From: CAYSWF01 sp964562905
GTDB taxonomy: Bacteria; Patescibacteriota; Andersenbacteria; UBA10190
DNA: 29,291 nucleotides
Assembly (NCBI GenBank): GCA_964562905.1
Contig: CAZLVG010000008.1
Coordinates: 1-29,291 of the forward strand
Direction of reading: 5' to 3'
Both the position numbers and the translations under genes were made by a program. Numbering within the stretch: position 1 is the stretch's first letter; the number at the start of each line of letters is the position of its first letter. The notes beneath the pieces were generated by a model. The model was not told the origin of the DNA and did not search any database. It saw only the letters and a program-made list of their open reading frames with translations. Of this stretch, positions 22,910 to 29,291 are shown piece by piece.

Positions 22910-23974
22910 ATGAAGATAGATATTAAGGGGAACATAACACGGCGCCTGCCGGCGCCGGCGCTGAAAGCGGCAGGCAGAAGCTACGACCGCCTCCGGCCGG
23001 CCGGAGGCGCGGGTATGTACGCTTTTTATGACCTGGCTGTGTCGCCGCCAAGTTACGACGTAGTAGCTTTTTTGATCAAGGCCGAGATGGCCAGGAGGAG
23101 ATCGGGGGCTCCGTATACGCATATAGTAGTGGTTCCGGGTCCGCACGGCGGGTTCAGAACGGATAAGAGCGGGGAGCGCAATGAGCTGGGGCAGGAAAAC
23201 ATGAGATGGAGGTTAAGAGATGTGGTGGTGTCGCTGTGCTGGCTTTTGCCTTCATGCCAGGCCGTTACGGTGTGCGCGAATAGGCAGGAAGCAGTTGGCC
23301 TTTGGCAACGAGCTAAAGGCGGCGTGTTTCCGGACGGCTATTCGGTGTCGGTGCCTGTTAAGGCCAATCTGGTGAAAGAAATTACCCGAGCCGCGAGAGG
23401 CGGGGCTGACATTCCCTCTCTTAAAGCAGCGCCGGCCGGTCGTTATCATGTAGGGCGCTGGCTTAAGGAGAGGGCGCGCGGGCGGCGCACGGTGACGGTA
23501 ACGCTGCGGGAATCAAGTTATGGAACTGCCCGTAACTCGGATTTGAAGCAGTGGGGTGAGTTTGCGCGCGGTTTGGACGCGAAGCGGTACTTCCCGGTGA
23601 TAGTGAGAGATTTTGAGCGTGTTTTTGACCAGGTACCGGCCGCGCTGCGGGGATTGGCAGTGTTTCAGGGAGCGGTTTGGAACGCGGAATTAAGACTGGC
23701 GTTATATGAGTTAAGTTGCCTTAACCTTTTTGTGAGCAACGGGCCGCAGGTGCTGGGTTGGTTTGACTCGAAGGTGAACTTTCTTGGCTTCAAGGTGATA
23801 ACAAAGAGCTGTCCCAGCACAACCGAAGAGTTTTTTTATTGGTATGCCGGCCTGCGTCGGGGGGAGAACTTTCCCTGGTTTACCGCCGGCCAGCGGCTGG
23901 TGTGGGAAGAGGACAAGGCGGCAGTTATTAAAAGGGAGTTTGATAAGATGGACCGGCAGCTTACAATGAAATAA
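22910..23974 (+). CDS. Hypothetical protein of glycan loci, possible GT-B fold
   Basis: A 354-residue protein I cannot assign. After an Arg/Pro/Ala-rich start it has VVVPGPHGGFRTD, LGQENMRWRL, VTVTLRESSYGTARNS, YFPVIVRDFERVF, LYELSCLNLFVSNGPQVLGWF and FPWFTAGQRLVWEEDK. The phrase about residue ranges near VTLRE...RNS and FVSNGP recalls GT-B-like or O-fucosyltransferase-like proteins in sialic-acid and LPS loci, but I see no certain catalytic residues. It lies 15 bp after kdsD and overlaps the next small ORF by one base (TAATG). GC-rich palindromes occur near its 5' end (22944-22975 and 22988-23009). A transferase role is a guess. Confidence 0.6.
   Translation: MKIDIKGNITRRLPAPALKAAGRSYDRLRPAGGAGMYAFYDLAVSPPSYDVVAFLIKAEMARRRSGAPYTHIVVVPGPHGGFRTDKSGERNELGQENMRWRLRDVVVSLCWLLPSCQAVTVCANRQEAVGLWQRAKGGVFPDGYSVSVPVKANLVKEITRAARGGADIPSLKAAPAGRYHVGRWLKERARGRRTVTVTLRESSYGTARNSDLKQWGEFARGLDAKRYFPVIVRDFERVFDQVPAALRGLAVFQGAVWNAELRLALYELSCLNLFVSNGPQVLGWFDSKVNFLGFKVITKSCPSTTEEFFYWYAGLRRGENFPWFTAGQRLVWEEDKAAVIKREFDKMDRQLTMK
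22988..23009. repeat. Perfect 22-bp palindrome inside hypothetical gene
   Basis: CGCCTCCGGCC followed directly by its reverse complement. A second inverted pair, GCCTGCC at 22944-22950 and GGCAGGC at 22969-22975, lies 13 bp upstream. Both are in the 5' part of the coding region at 22910 and could form strong hairpins in the mRNA near the start. Confidence 0.7.
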
Positions 23975-24108
23975 TGGTCAAGATGGATAAGGTACTGGTC
24001 ACCAGCGGGGCGGGCCGCCAGCACGGCGCCCTCGGCCGCCAGCACGGCGCCCTCGCTCTGGCCTTAACAGTTAGCAGGTTACCTCCCGCGGTAACCGAAG
24101 GCTTATGA
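23974..24108 (+). CDS. Small ORF with heptapeptide repeat, translationally coupled
   Basis: A 44-codon ORF that starts in the TAATG overlap with the upstream gene and ends in an ATGA overlap with the SDR gene. A second ATG is at 23983. The product contains VLVTSGAG, like the N-terminal strand and glycine loop of an SDR protein, then GRQHGAL twice in tandem. The second copy arises from a 21-bp tandem duplication at 24013-24054. The rest (ALTVSRLPPAVTEGL) is not recognised. It may be a decayed remnant of a gene whose start survives, or simply a spacer maintaining translational coupling. The perfect overlaps at both ends are the only positive evidence that it is translated. Confidence 0.4.
   Translation: MVKMDKVLVTSGAGRQHGALGRQHGALALALTVSRLPPAVTEGL
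24013..24054. repeat. 21-bp tandem duplication (two exact copies)
   Basis: The unit starts GGCCGCCAGCACGGCGCC and is repeated exactly at 24013-24033 and 24034-24054. It is a multiple of three, so the small ORF at 23974-24108 keeps its frame. Confidence 0.95.
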
Positions 24109-25115
24109 CTAAAATCCTCGTAACCGGCGGGGCGGGCTACAAGGGGGCGGTGCTGGTGCCTAAACTGCTGCGAGCGGGTTATGAGGTTACGGTGCTGGAC
24201 TGGTATCTGTACGGAGATGTATTGGACAGGCACCCCCGCCTGCGGCAGGTCAAAGGCGATATCAGGAACCAGGCTTTGCTGAACCGGCTGCTGCCGGGAA
24301 CCGGCGCTGTTATCCATCTGGCGTGCATATCCAATGACCCCAGTGTTGAGCTGGACAGAAGGCTTAGCCAAAAAATAAATTACGACGCTTTCCGCCCGCT
24401 GGTGCGACAATGCAAGCAACACGGGGTGGAACGCTTTATTTTCGCCTCCAGCTCCAGTGTTTACGGGCTAAGCGACAAAAAGAACGTTACCGAGGACCAC
24501 CCGCACGTTCCCCTAACGGATTACAACCGCTATAAAAGCATGTGCGAGAGCGTACTGTGGGAAGAGCAGGATGATAAATTCGCCGCGGTGTCAGTCCGTC
24601 CAGCCACCGTGTGCGGCTACTCTCCCCGGCTCCGGTTGGACCTGACCGTTAATATTTTAACTAACCACGCCGTGAATAAGGGCGTGATCACCGTGTTTGG
24701 CGGGGAGCAGATGCGGCCGAATATACACATTGAGGATATTACCGATTTGTACGTGCGGCTGTTGGCCGCGCCCAAGGAAAAAATCGCCGGCCAGGCCTTT
24801 AACGCCGGCTACCAGAACCGCCGGGTGGCCGATTTAGCTGAAATAGTGAAGAGACAGGTGGGAAAGCTGATACCGGAGCGCGGCGAGATAGCTGTCGCGG
24901 TAACGGAGTCAGACGATGCCAGATCATACCACATCTCCTCGGAGAAACTGCGGCGGATGCTTGGCTTTAAGCCGAAGCACACCATTGAAGAGGCGGTCTC
25001 CGACCTAGTCGGGGCGTTCCGGGCCGGGAAGATTCCGGATCCGCTGGCAGCGGACAGGTATTTTAACATCAGGATGATGCAGTCGCAGGCTGCCCGGGAG
25101 GTGGTATGGCGGTAG
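24105..25115 (+). CDS. NAD-dependent epimerase/dehydratase (extended SDR)
   Basis: A 336-residue SDR. The cofactor loop is VTGGAGYKGA (6-15), FASSSSVYG holds the catalytic Ser, and Tyr140/Lys144 lie in YNRYK. The segment SNDPSVELD and C-terminal DRYFNIRMM are typical of a subfamily in bacterial surface-glycan loci. The gene at 375-1337 is related (compare GGTQWRPLIHVKD with GGEQMRPNIHIED). Substrate unknown. It starts in an ATGA overlap with a small ORF and overlaps the E1 alpha gene by 10 bp, so it is part of a coupled operon that includes both E1 subunits, the SIS protein and the heptose epimerase. Confidence 0.88.
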   Translation: MTKILVTGGAGYKGAVLVPKLLRAGYEVTVLDWYLYGDVLDRHPRLRQVKGDIRNQALLNRLLPGTGAVIHLACISNDPSVELDRRLSQKINYDAFRPLVRQCKQHGVERFIFASSSSVYGLSDKKNVTEDHPHVPLTDYNRYKSMCESVLWEEQDDKFAAVSVRPATVCGYSPRLRLDLTVNILTNHAVNKGVITVFGGEQMRPNIHIEDITDLYVRLLAAPKEKIAGQAFNAGYQNRRVADLAEIVKRQVGKLIPERGEIAVAVTESDDARSYHISSEKLRRMLGFKPKHTIEEAVSDLVGAFRAGKIPDPLAADRYFNIRMMQSQAAREVVWR

Positions 25116-26107
25116 GAGCTGCTGCCGGCGCCGGCCGGCCGCGGTGGCAGCGGCTGGCCGGGAGGAGCGATGCCGTCGCCCGCCGGCTGTACTACAGCAT
25201 GCTGCGCATTCGTATGGTGGAGGAAAAAATTGTGGAGCTTTACCCGGAGCAGGAAATGCGCTGTCCGGTACACTTGTGTATCGGACAAGAGGCGTGCGCC
25301 GCCGGCGTGGGTGCTGCCTTAAGACCGGAGGATACGGTCATGAGCGGGCACCGCGCTCACGGCCATTACCTGGCCAAGGGCGGCAGCCTAAAAAAAATGC
25401 TGGCGGAAATTTACGGCAAAGAGTCCGGCTGCTGCCGGGGACGGGGAGGCTCCATGCACTTGATTGATTTAGCCGTTAATTTTCTGGGTTCCACGCCCGT
25501 AGTGGCCGGTACCGTGCCGGTGGCCACGGGCGCTGCTTGGGCGGCGGCTATGAACGGGGAGCGCGCGGCGACCGTTGTTTTTACGGGTGAGGGGGGCACA
25601 GAGGAAGGAGTGTGGCATGAGTGTGTGAACATGGCGGTGCTGCGCCGGCTGCCCATTATTTATGTCTGTGAAAATAATTTGTACTCCGTGTATACGCCGT
25701 TGAACGAGCGTCAGCCCCCGCGGGAGAGAACACAACTGGCAGCGGCGCACGGCGCGAAAGTTTTTTCCGGAGACGGCAACGACGCCGCTGAAGTGTACCA
25801 ACTGGCTTGTTCGGCCAGAGAACATGTTGTCTCCGGTGAAGGCCCGGTGTTTATGGAGCTTACGACGTACCGCTGGCGGGAGCATTGCGGGCCCAATTAT
25901 GACAACGACTTGGGCTACCGCAGCCAGGCGGAATTTCTGGAGTGGAAAAAGAAAGACCCGTTAAATTTACCGCCGGGTATAAGTGATTTTGATTTGGCCA
26001 ACATGAAAAAAGAAATTGAGGCAGAAGTGGACGAGGCGTTTGCGTTCGCCCAGACCAGTCCGTTTCCGGCGGCGGATTCGTTGAGCGGGAATGATGTATA
26101 CGCGTAG
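25106..26107 (+). CDS. TPP-dependent dehydrogenase E1 component, alpha subunit
   Basis: A 333-residue E1 alpha-like protein. YYSMLRIRMVEEKI, HLCIGQEACAAGVGAAL, SGHRAHGHYLAKGG and GRGGSMHL are family hallmarks, and the thiamine diphosphate motif runs from GEGG (161-164) to NN (190-191). The usual partner reaction is oxidative decarboxylation of a 2-oxoacid by E1, with E2 and E3. No E2 or E3 is present here. In a glycan locus, a stand-alone E1 pair could instead deliver a two-carbon or acyl unit to a sugar or aldehyde, as TPP enzymes do in branched-sugar pathways, but this is a hypothesis. The first 20 or so residues (Gly/Ala/Arg rich) may precede the true start. Confidence 0.9.
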   Translation: MAVGAAAGAGRPRWQRLAGRSDAVARRLYYSMLRIRMVEEKIVELYPEQEMRCPVHLCIGQEACAAGVGAALRPEDTVMSGHRAHGHYLAKGGSLKKMLAEIYGKESGCCRGRGGSMHLIDLAVNFLGSTPVVAGTVPVATGAAWAAAMNGERAATVVFTGEGGTEEGVWHECVNMAVLRRLPIIYVCENNLYSVYTPLNERQPPRERTQLAAAHGAKVFSGDGNDAAEVYQLACSAREHVVSGEGPVFMELTTYRWREHCGPNYDNDLGYRSQAEFLEWKKKDPLNLPPGISDFDLANMKKEIEAEVDEAFAFAQTSPFPAADSLSGNDVYA

Positions 26108-26119
26108 CACTGCCGGCAT

Positions 26120-27196
26120 ATGACGCGAGCCGATACCATCACGTGTGCGGAGGCTATCCGGGAAGCAACGGACCAGGCGATGGCCGATGATGACCGGGTG
26201 TTCATTGTCGGTGAAGGCGTGCCGGACCCGAAAGGGATTTTCGGCACCACGCTGGGACTGCGGGAAAAGTACGGCCCTGAAAGAGTTATGGACATGCCCG
26301 TATCGGAGAACGCTGTGACGGGCATGTGCGTGGGAGCCGCGCTTAAGAGACTGCGGCCCATTATGGCCCATCAGCGGGTGGATTTTTCCCTGTACTCCTT
26401 TGACCAGATTATTAACAACGCGGCCAAGTGGCATTTTATGTTTGGGGGACAAAGCAGCGTACCGTTGGTAATCAGGATGATTATCGGCCGCGGCTGGGGC
26501 CAGGGGGCGCAACACTCGCAGAACCTGCAGGCTCTGTTCGCTCACATTCCGGGGTTGAAAGTGGTAATGCCCGCCACTGCTTACGACGCCAAGGGATTGC
26601 TGGTGGCCGCTGTTGAGGACGAAAACCCGGTAATCTTTCTGGAGCACCGGTGGCTTCACAGGCTTACCGGCAGGGTCCCGCGCGGGAAGTACCGCTTACC
26701 GCTGGGCAAGGCGAAAATCGCCAGGAAGGGACGCGATATCACGGTGGCGGCAAGCTCGTATATGACAATTGAGTCACTGCGGGCGGCCCGGGAGCTGTCC
26801 GGCTTGGGAGTGGAGGTTGAGGTGGTGGACTTCAGAACTGTAAAGCCTCTTGATGCCGGGGCGGTGGTGTCTTCCGTACAAAAAACCGGACGGCTGGTGG
26901 CGGCCGATTCCGGGTGGAGCAGCTTTGGCGCGGCGGCCGAAGTCCTGGCTAGGGCGGCAGAGGCAGGCTGTAAGTTTAAAGCGCCTCCCCGGCGGGTGGC
27001 GCTGCCTGATATGCCAACGCCGTCTTCGCCGGCGCTGACTAAACAGTTTTACCCTACTTACAAGAATATTGTTGAAGAGGCGCTGGATCTTATGGGTGAA
27101 GACAAGAAAGCGGTGAAGGATGACTGGCGCCGGAGACAGACGAAAAACGCGGTGCCGCACGACGTGCCGGACTTGTCTTTTACGGGACCATTCTAA
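26120..27196 (+). CDS. TPP-dependent dehydrogenase E1 component, beta subunit
   Basis: A 358-residue E1 beta-like protein, 12 bp after alpha. ITCAEAIREATDQAMADDDRV, the MDMPVSENAVTGMCVGAAL segment with the catalytic-type Glu, HQRVDFSLYSFDQIINNAAKW, RMIIGRGWGQGAQHSQ, VVMPATAYDAKGLL and the C-terminal transketolase domain (EVEVVDFRTVKPLD, GWSSFGAAAEVLARA) are all normal. With alpha it would form the heterotetramer that binds thiamine diphosphate. The last 40 residues (KKAVKDDWRRRQTKNAVP to FTGPF) are extra relative to the usual end. It is likely cotranslated with alpha; no lipoyl-bearing partner is visible in the window. Confidence 0.92.
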   Translation: MTRADTITCAEAIREATDQAMADDDRVFIVGEGVPDPKGIFGTTLGLREKYGPERVMDMPVSENAVTGMCVGAALKRLRPIMAHQRVDFSLYSFDQIINNAAKWHFMFGGQSSVPLVIRMIIGRGWGQGAQHSQNLQALFAHIPGLKVVMPATAYDAKGLLVAAVEDENPVIFLEHRWLHRLTGRVPRGKYRLPLGKAKIARKGRDITVAASSYMTIESLRAARELSGLGVEVEVVDFRTVKPLDAGAVVSSVQKTGRLVAADSGWSSFGAAAEVLARAAEAGCKFKAPPRRVALPDMPTPSSPALTKQFYPTYKNIVEEALDLMGEDKKAVKDDWRRRQTKNAVPHDVPDLSFTGPF

Positions 27197-27233
27197 AAAT
27201 TTATAATTGCGTGTTTTCGCTTTATGGCAATTA

Positions 27234-27262
27234 TTGTTGACAAGGTTTAACATAACTAAAAT
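27234..27262 (+). promoter_or_regulatory. Candidate promoter upstream of SIS isomerase gene
   Basis: In the 170-bp gap between E1 beta and the SIS gene, TTGTTG (27234-27239) and TAAAAT (27257-27262) are spaced by 17 bp, as for a sigma70-type promoter. An overlapping TTGACA at 27237-27242 is a better -35 hexamer but has a 14-bp spacer. The predicted leader carries a strong AGGAGG at 27328-27333 that precedes a 9-codon TTG ORF (27344-27370) whose stop overlaps the SIS gene start (ATGA). A weak 22-codon ORF (27261-27329) also lies in the region. Confidence 0.45.
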
Positions 27263-27366
27263 GTTCGGGCAAATTTACACAGATATTTTTGACCTGTCGG
27301 AGAGAGTAGTGGATCCTCACTCTTATTAGGAGGTTTAACTACCTTGCCCGCTGCTTACCGAAATAA

Positions 27367-28005
27367 ATGAAAAGGCTGGGAACAAAACTGGGAGCGGCCG
27401 GTTACGTAACGGAATTGCAAAGGGTGCTGGGAGAGATTGATTTTTCAGCCGTGGAGAACTTGGCCGCTTTATTGCACCAGGCCTGGCGGAAAGAGCGTAC
27501 GGTATTTGTTTTTGGCAACGGAGGCTCGGCGGCAACGGCCTCCCATTTCGCGGAGGATTTGGGCAAGGGAACGGTCATGCGGGACGACAGGAGCGCGCCG
27601 CCGATTAAACGCTTCAAGGCTATGAGCCTGGCGGATAATTCTCCGTGGATAACGGCGCTGGCGAACGATCTTGGCTATGAGCATATTTTCGCGGAGCAGC
27701 TGCGCAATTTAGCGCGGCCTGGGGACATAGCTGTGGCGATCAGCGGGTCGGGTAACAGTGCCAATGTAGTGCGGTCGGTTCAGTGGGCCAATAATCAGGG
27801 CATGACTACCGTGGGGCTGACGGGTTTTGACGGCGGCCGGCTCAAAAGCATACAGCAGCAGGGGCCGCACGCGCCGGTTTATGACATGGCCCTGGCTGAA
27901 AGCGTCCACCTGGCGCTGCCGCGCGGGGTGGTGGATGATTTGTTCGCGAGGGTCAATCAACGGGGCAAATACGCCCGGGAGCGGGAGAAGGTATGCCTCA
28001 AGTAA
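27367..28005 (+). CDS. gmhA: SIS-domain phosphosugar isomerase, GmhA-like
   Basis: A 212-residue SIS protein. VFVFGNGGSAATASHFAEDLG (46-66), LANDLGYEHIFAEQL, RPGDIAVAISGSGNSANVVRSV (118-138) and GLTGFDGG are the defining segments of GmhA (sedoheptulose-7-phosphate isomerase) and close relatives. Together with the HldD-like gene overlapping its 3' end by 13 bp it suggests heptose synthesis. The C-terminal metal-site region reads ESVHLALPRGVV; relatives have Glu-x2-His-x4-His, and here the second His is replaced by Arg, so activity or metal use may differ. It follows the candidate promoter. Other heptose genes are not in the window. Confidence 0.82.
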   Translation: MKRLGTKLGAAGYVTELQRVLGEIDFSAVENLAALLHQAWRKERTVFVFGNGGSAATASHFAEDLGKGTVMRDDRSAPPIKRFKAMSLADNSPWITALANDLGYEHIFAEQLRNLARPGDIAVAISGSGNSANVVRSVQWANNQGMTTVGLTGFDGGRLKSIQQQGPHAPVYDMALAESVHLALPRGVVDDLFARVNQRGKYAREREKVCLK

Positions 28006-28958
28006 TAATCACGGGCGGCGCCGGTTTTATCGGCAGCGCGGTTGTGGCAGAGCTTAACGCGCGGGGCTTTAAAGACGTGCTGATAGTAGATACTTTTGAT
28101 CGTGATAAAAGAAGCCGGAACTTAGCCGGCCTTGGCGGCGCGCGGTTGATGGATGGTGGTAAGTTTCGCGGCAGATTGGCCCAAGGATACTTTGACCCTC
28201 ACCGCGTTGAGGCTGTAATTCACCTCGCGGCCATAGTGGATCTCGCGGAGAAAAATTGGCGTCTGCTGGAAGATGTCAACGTCGCGTTTTCTCAAGAAAT
28301 TATTCGTTGGTGCTTTGACAACAAAGTTCGTTGTGTGTACGCGTCAAGCGGCTCCGTATATGGTGACGGCGGGTTGGGATACAGTGATGATCACGGGATA
28401 TTTGACTTTCTCAAACCGCTTAATATGTACGGCCGATCCAAGCTGCTGACTGATATCTGGGCGCGGGATTCCGGGTATTTGGAAGCCGTGGCCGGGCTTA
28501 GATACTTTAATGTGTTTGGTCCGGGCGGGCGCCGTCGAAGCGACTTCGTTGCCAGCGCGTTTGAGCAAGTCCAACGCCAAGGAGTAATTGAATTATTCGC
28601 GTCTAGTAGTTCTGATTACGGGCACGGTGAGCAGAGGCGGGATTTTATTTATATACGGGATGTAGTTGACGCGACTTTGTTTTTTTTAGAGAACCGCCAA
28701 GCAGCCGGCGTATTCAACGTTGGTACCGGGGAAGCTCGGTCCTGGAATGATGTGGCCCGGGCTGTGTTCGCGGCTATGGGGCGTGAGAGTGATATTCGAT
28801 ACGTACCCGCGCCCAAGGGACTGGCAGTTCAGACCACGGATATCGTTCAGGCGGATATTTCAAAATTGCGAGGGGCGGGATACAGCGGGAAGATGATGAG
28901 CTTGGAAGAAGCGATTGCGGATTATGTGAAGCGTTACCTCATTAAGAAGCGCCGCTAA
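27993..28958 (+). CDS. hldD: ADP-glyceromannoheptose 6-epimerase-like SDR
   Basis: A 321-residue SDR resembling HldD (RfaD), which epimerises C6 of ADP-heptose. The NAD loop is TGGAGFIGS (7-15), followed by KDVLIVDTFDRDKRSRNL; SSGSVYG holds the catalytic Ser, and Tyr146/Lys150 form YGRSK in LKPLNMYGRSK. GLRYFNVFGPGG, RDFIYIRDVVDATLFFLEN, GVFNVGTGEARSWNDVA and QADISKLRGAGY are typical of HldD rather than GalE. Its frame overlaps the SIS gene, so the pair is probably translated together. ADP-heptose would feed lipopolysaccharide-type core synthesis; a GDP-heptose or unusual nucleotide is not excluded. Confidence 0.82.
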   Translation: MPQVIITGGAGFIGSAVVAELNARGFKDVLIVDTFDRDKRSRNLAGLGGARLMDGGKFRGRLAQGYFDPHRVEAVIHLAAIVDLAEKNWRLLEDVNVAFSQEIIRWCFDNKVRCVYASSGSVYGDGGLGYSDDHGIFDFLKPLNMYGRSKLLTDIWARDSGYLEAVAGLRYFNVFGPGGRRRSDFVASAFEQVQRQGVIELFASSSSDYGHGEQRRDFIYIRDVVDATLFFLENRQAAGVFNVGTGEARSWNDVARAVFAAMGRESDIRYVPAPKGLAVQTTDIVQADISKLRGAGYSGKMMSLEEAIADYVKRYLIKKRR

Positions 28959-29040
28959 ACTTTGTCCAACTGTCATGGCGAGCCCGCCCTCTGTGCTCTC
29001 TCGATATTGCTTTGATGAGAAAATAAAACTTAACTAAACC

Positions 29041-29060
29041 TTTCAAACTATAGTTTGAAA
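29041..29060. repeat. Perfect 20-bp palindrome
   Basis: TTTCAAACTATAGTTTGAAA reads the same on both strands. It is in the intergenic region after hldD and could be a protein-binding site or part of a hairpin; no function is shown. Confidence 0.8.
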
Positions 29061-29150
29061 TAATGCTTATCCCGAATTTCCCTTCCCCTGATGGTAGGGG
29101 ATAAAAAGGGGGTGAAAAATTAAATCCCTCAACTGGCGCGGCCCAGCAGC

Positions 29151-29174
29151 CTTCTGGCTCCATAGAGCCAGAAG
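29151..29174. repeat. 10-bp-stem hairpin after the last gene
   Basis: CTTCTGGCTC, loop CATA, then GAGCCAGAAG, perfectly complementary. It lacks a following T-run, so it is not a convincing intrinsic terminator for the upstream operon, which ends nearly 200 bp earlier. Confidence 0.6.
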
Positions 29175-29291
29175 CGGTGAAATAGAATCTTTAGTCATCA
29201 GTCTTCAGTTGTTAGTCGTTAGTCTTTAGGGAATCTCTCTTTAGTGCTAGTGACGATACTTCCGCGTAACGTTATATAGAGGCCGTCTGAA

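Larger units (their letters stand above)
28959..29291. other. Gene-free 333-bp region with palindromes and short repeats
   Basis: No gene is supported here. There is a perfect 20-bp palindrome at 29041-29060 (TTTCAAACTATAGTTTGAAA), a CCCCT/AGGGG hairpin at 29085-29100, and a stem at 29151-29174 (CTTCTGGCTC, CATA, GAGCCAGAAG) without a T-run. Repeated TTAGTC-like hexamers occur at about 29191-29228. It resembles a patchwork of dispersed non-coding repeats, and may end the locus. Confidence 0.7.

Noticed and set aside
27261..27329. 22-codon ORF in the leader of the SIS gene as a real gene
   Set aside because: Its ATG overlaps the candidate -10 hexamer, so it would not be on that transcript. 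It also has no ribosome-binding site and no recognisable similarity.
29151..29174. Intrinsic terminator for the last operon
   Set aside because: The stem is good, but there is no T-run on either side and it lies nearly 200 bp past the last stop codon.
28959..29291. tRNA or other structured RNA gene in the 3' gap
   Set aside because: No cloverleaf with a GTTCRA-type T-loop or CCA end could be traced; the hairpins present are isolated.

Overview
This window is a surface-glycan biosynthesis and modification locus from a bacterium that makes Gram-negative-type sugars (CMP-Kdo and heptose). Coding is dense, with start/stop overlaps. Composition is moderately GC-rich and the standard stop codons are used. 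Intergenic space is short, and palindromic repeats occur both between and inside genes. I cannot name the species. The mix of NAD-dependent sugar epimerases, a REP-associated tyrosine transposase and in-frame palindromic insertions suggests an uncultivated environmental lineage (candidate-phylum type) rather than a well-known pathogen; this is inference.

Layout. 1-304: C-terminus of an ABC exporter ATPase. 375-5372 (+): sugar-nucleotide genes (SDR epimerase, cupin epimerase-like, RmlD-like reductase, non-hydrolysing 2-epimerase), a GT-A-like protein and a methyltransferase. 5369-8747 (-): two GT4 glycosyltransferases, a 52-residue DUF5989-like membrane protein and an AlgX/AlgJ-like SGNH protein. 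8805-11032 (+): NodU/CmcH-type carbamoyltransferase and an SxtJ-like membrane protein. 11014-12644 (-): methyltransferase and GT4. 12692-15308: sulfation cassette (sat, cysC, sulfotransferase) bracketed by an exact 54-bp direct repeat. 15482-17220 (+): nucleotide-sugar 4-epimerase and GT2. 17212-18025: RAYT transposase between palindromic repeats. 18034-20828 (-): kdsB and a GT2-GT4 fusion. 20846-22894 (+): a sialyltransferase-like protein, a broken kdsA, and kdsD. 22910-27196 (+): a GT-B-like hypothetical, a 44-codon repeat ORF, an SDR epimerase, and TPP-dependent E1 alpha and beta subunits. 27367-28958 (+): SIS isomerase (GmhA-like) and HldD-like heptose epimerase. 28959-29291 has no gene.

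How it fits together. The epimerases, reductase, Kdo enzymes and heptose enzymes supply activated sugars. At least seven glycosyltransferase-like proteins assemble them. Tailoring enzymes then carbamoylate, methylate, sulfate and perhaps acetylate the product, and the ABC exporter may move a glycolipid or glycan. The points most worth a second look are: the 54-bp repeat around the sulfation cassette; a 129-bp in-frame palindromic insertion in a glycosyltransferase; a kdsA remnant lacking most of its barrel between otherwise intact Kdo genes; the divergent carbamoyltransferase/SxtJ and DUF5989/SGNH module; and an E1 alpha/beta pair without E2/E3 inside a glycan locus.
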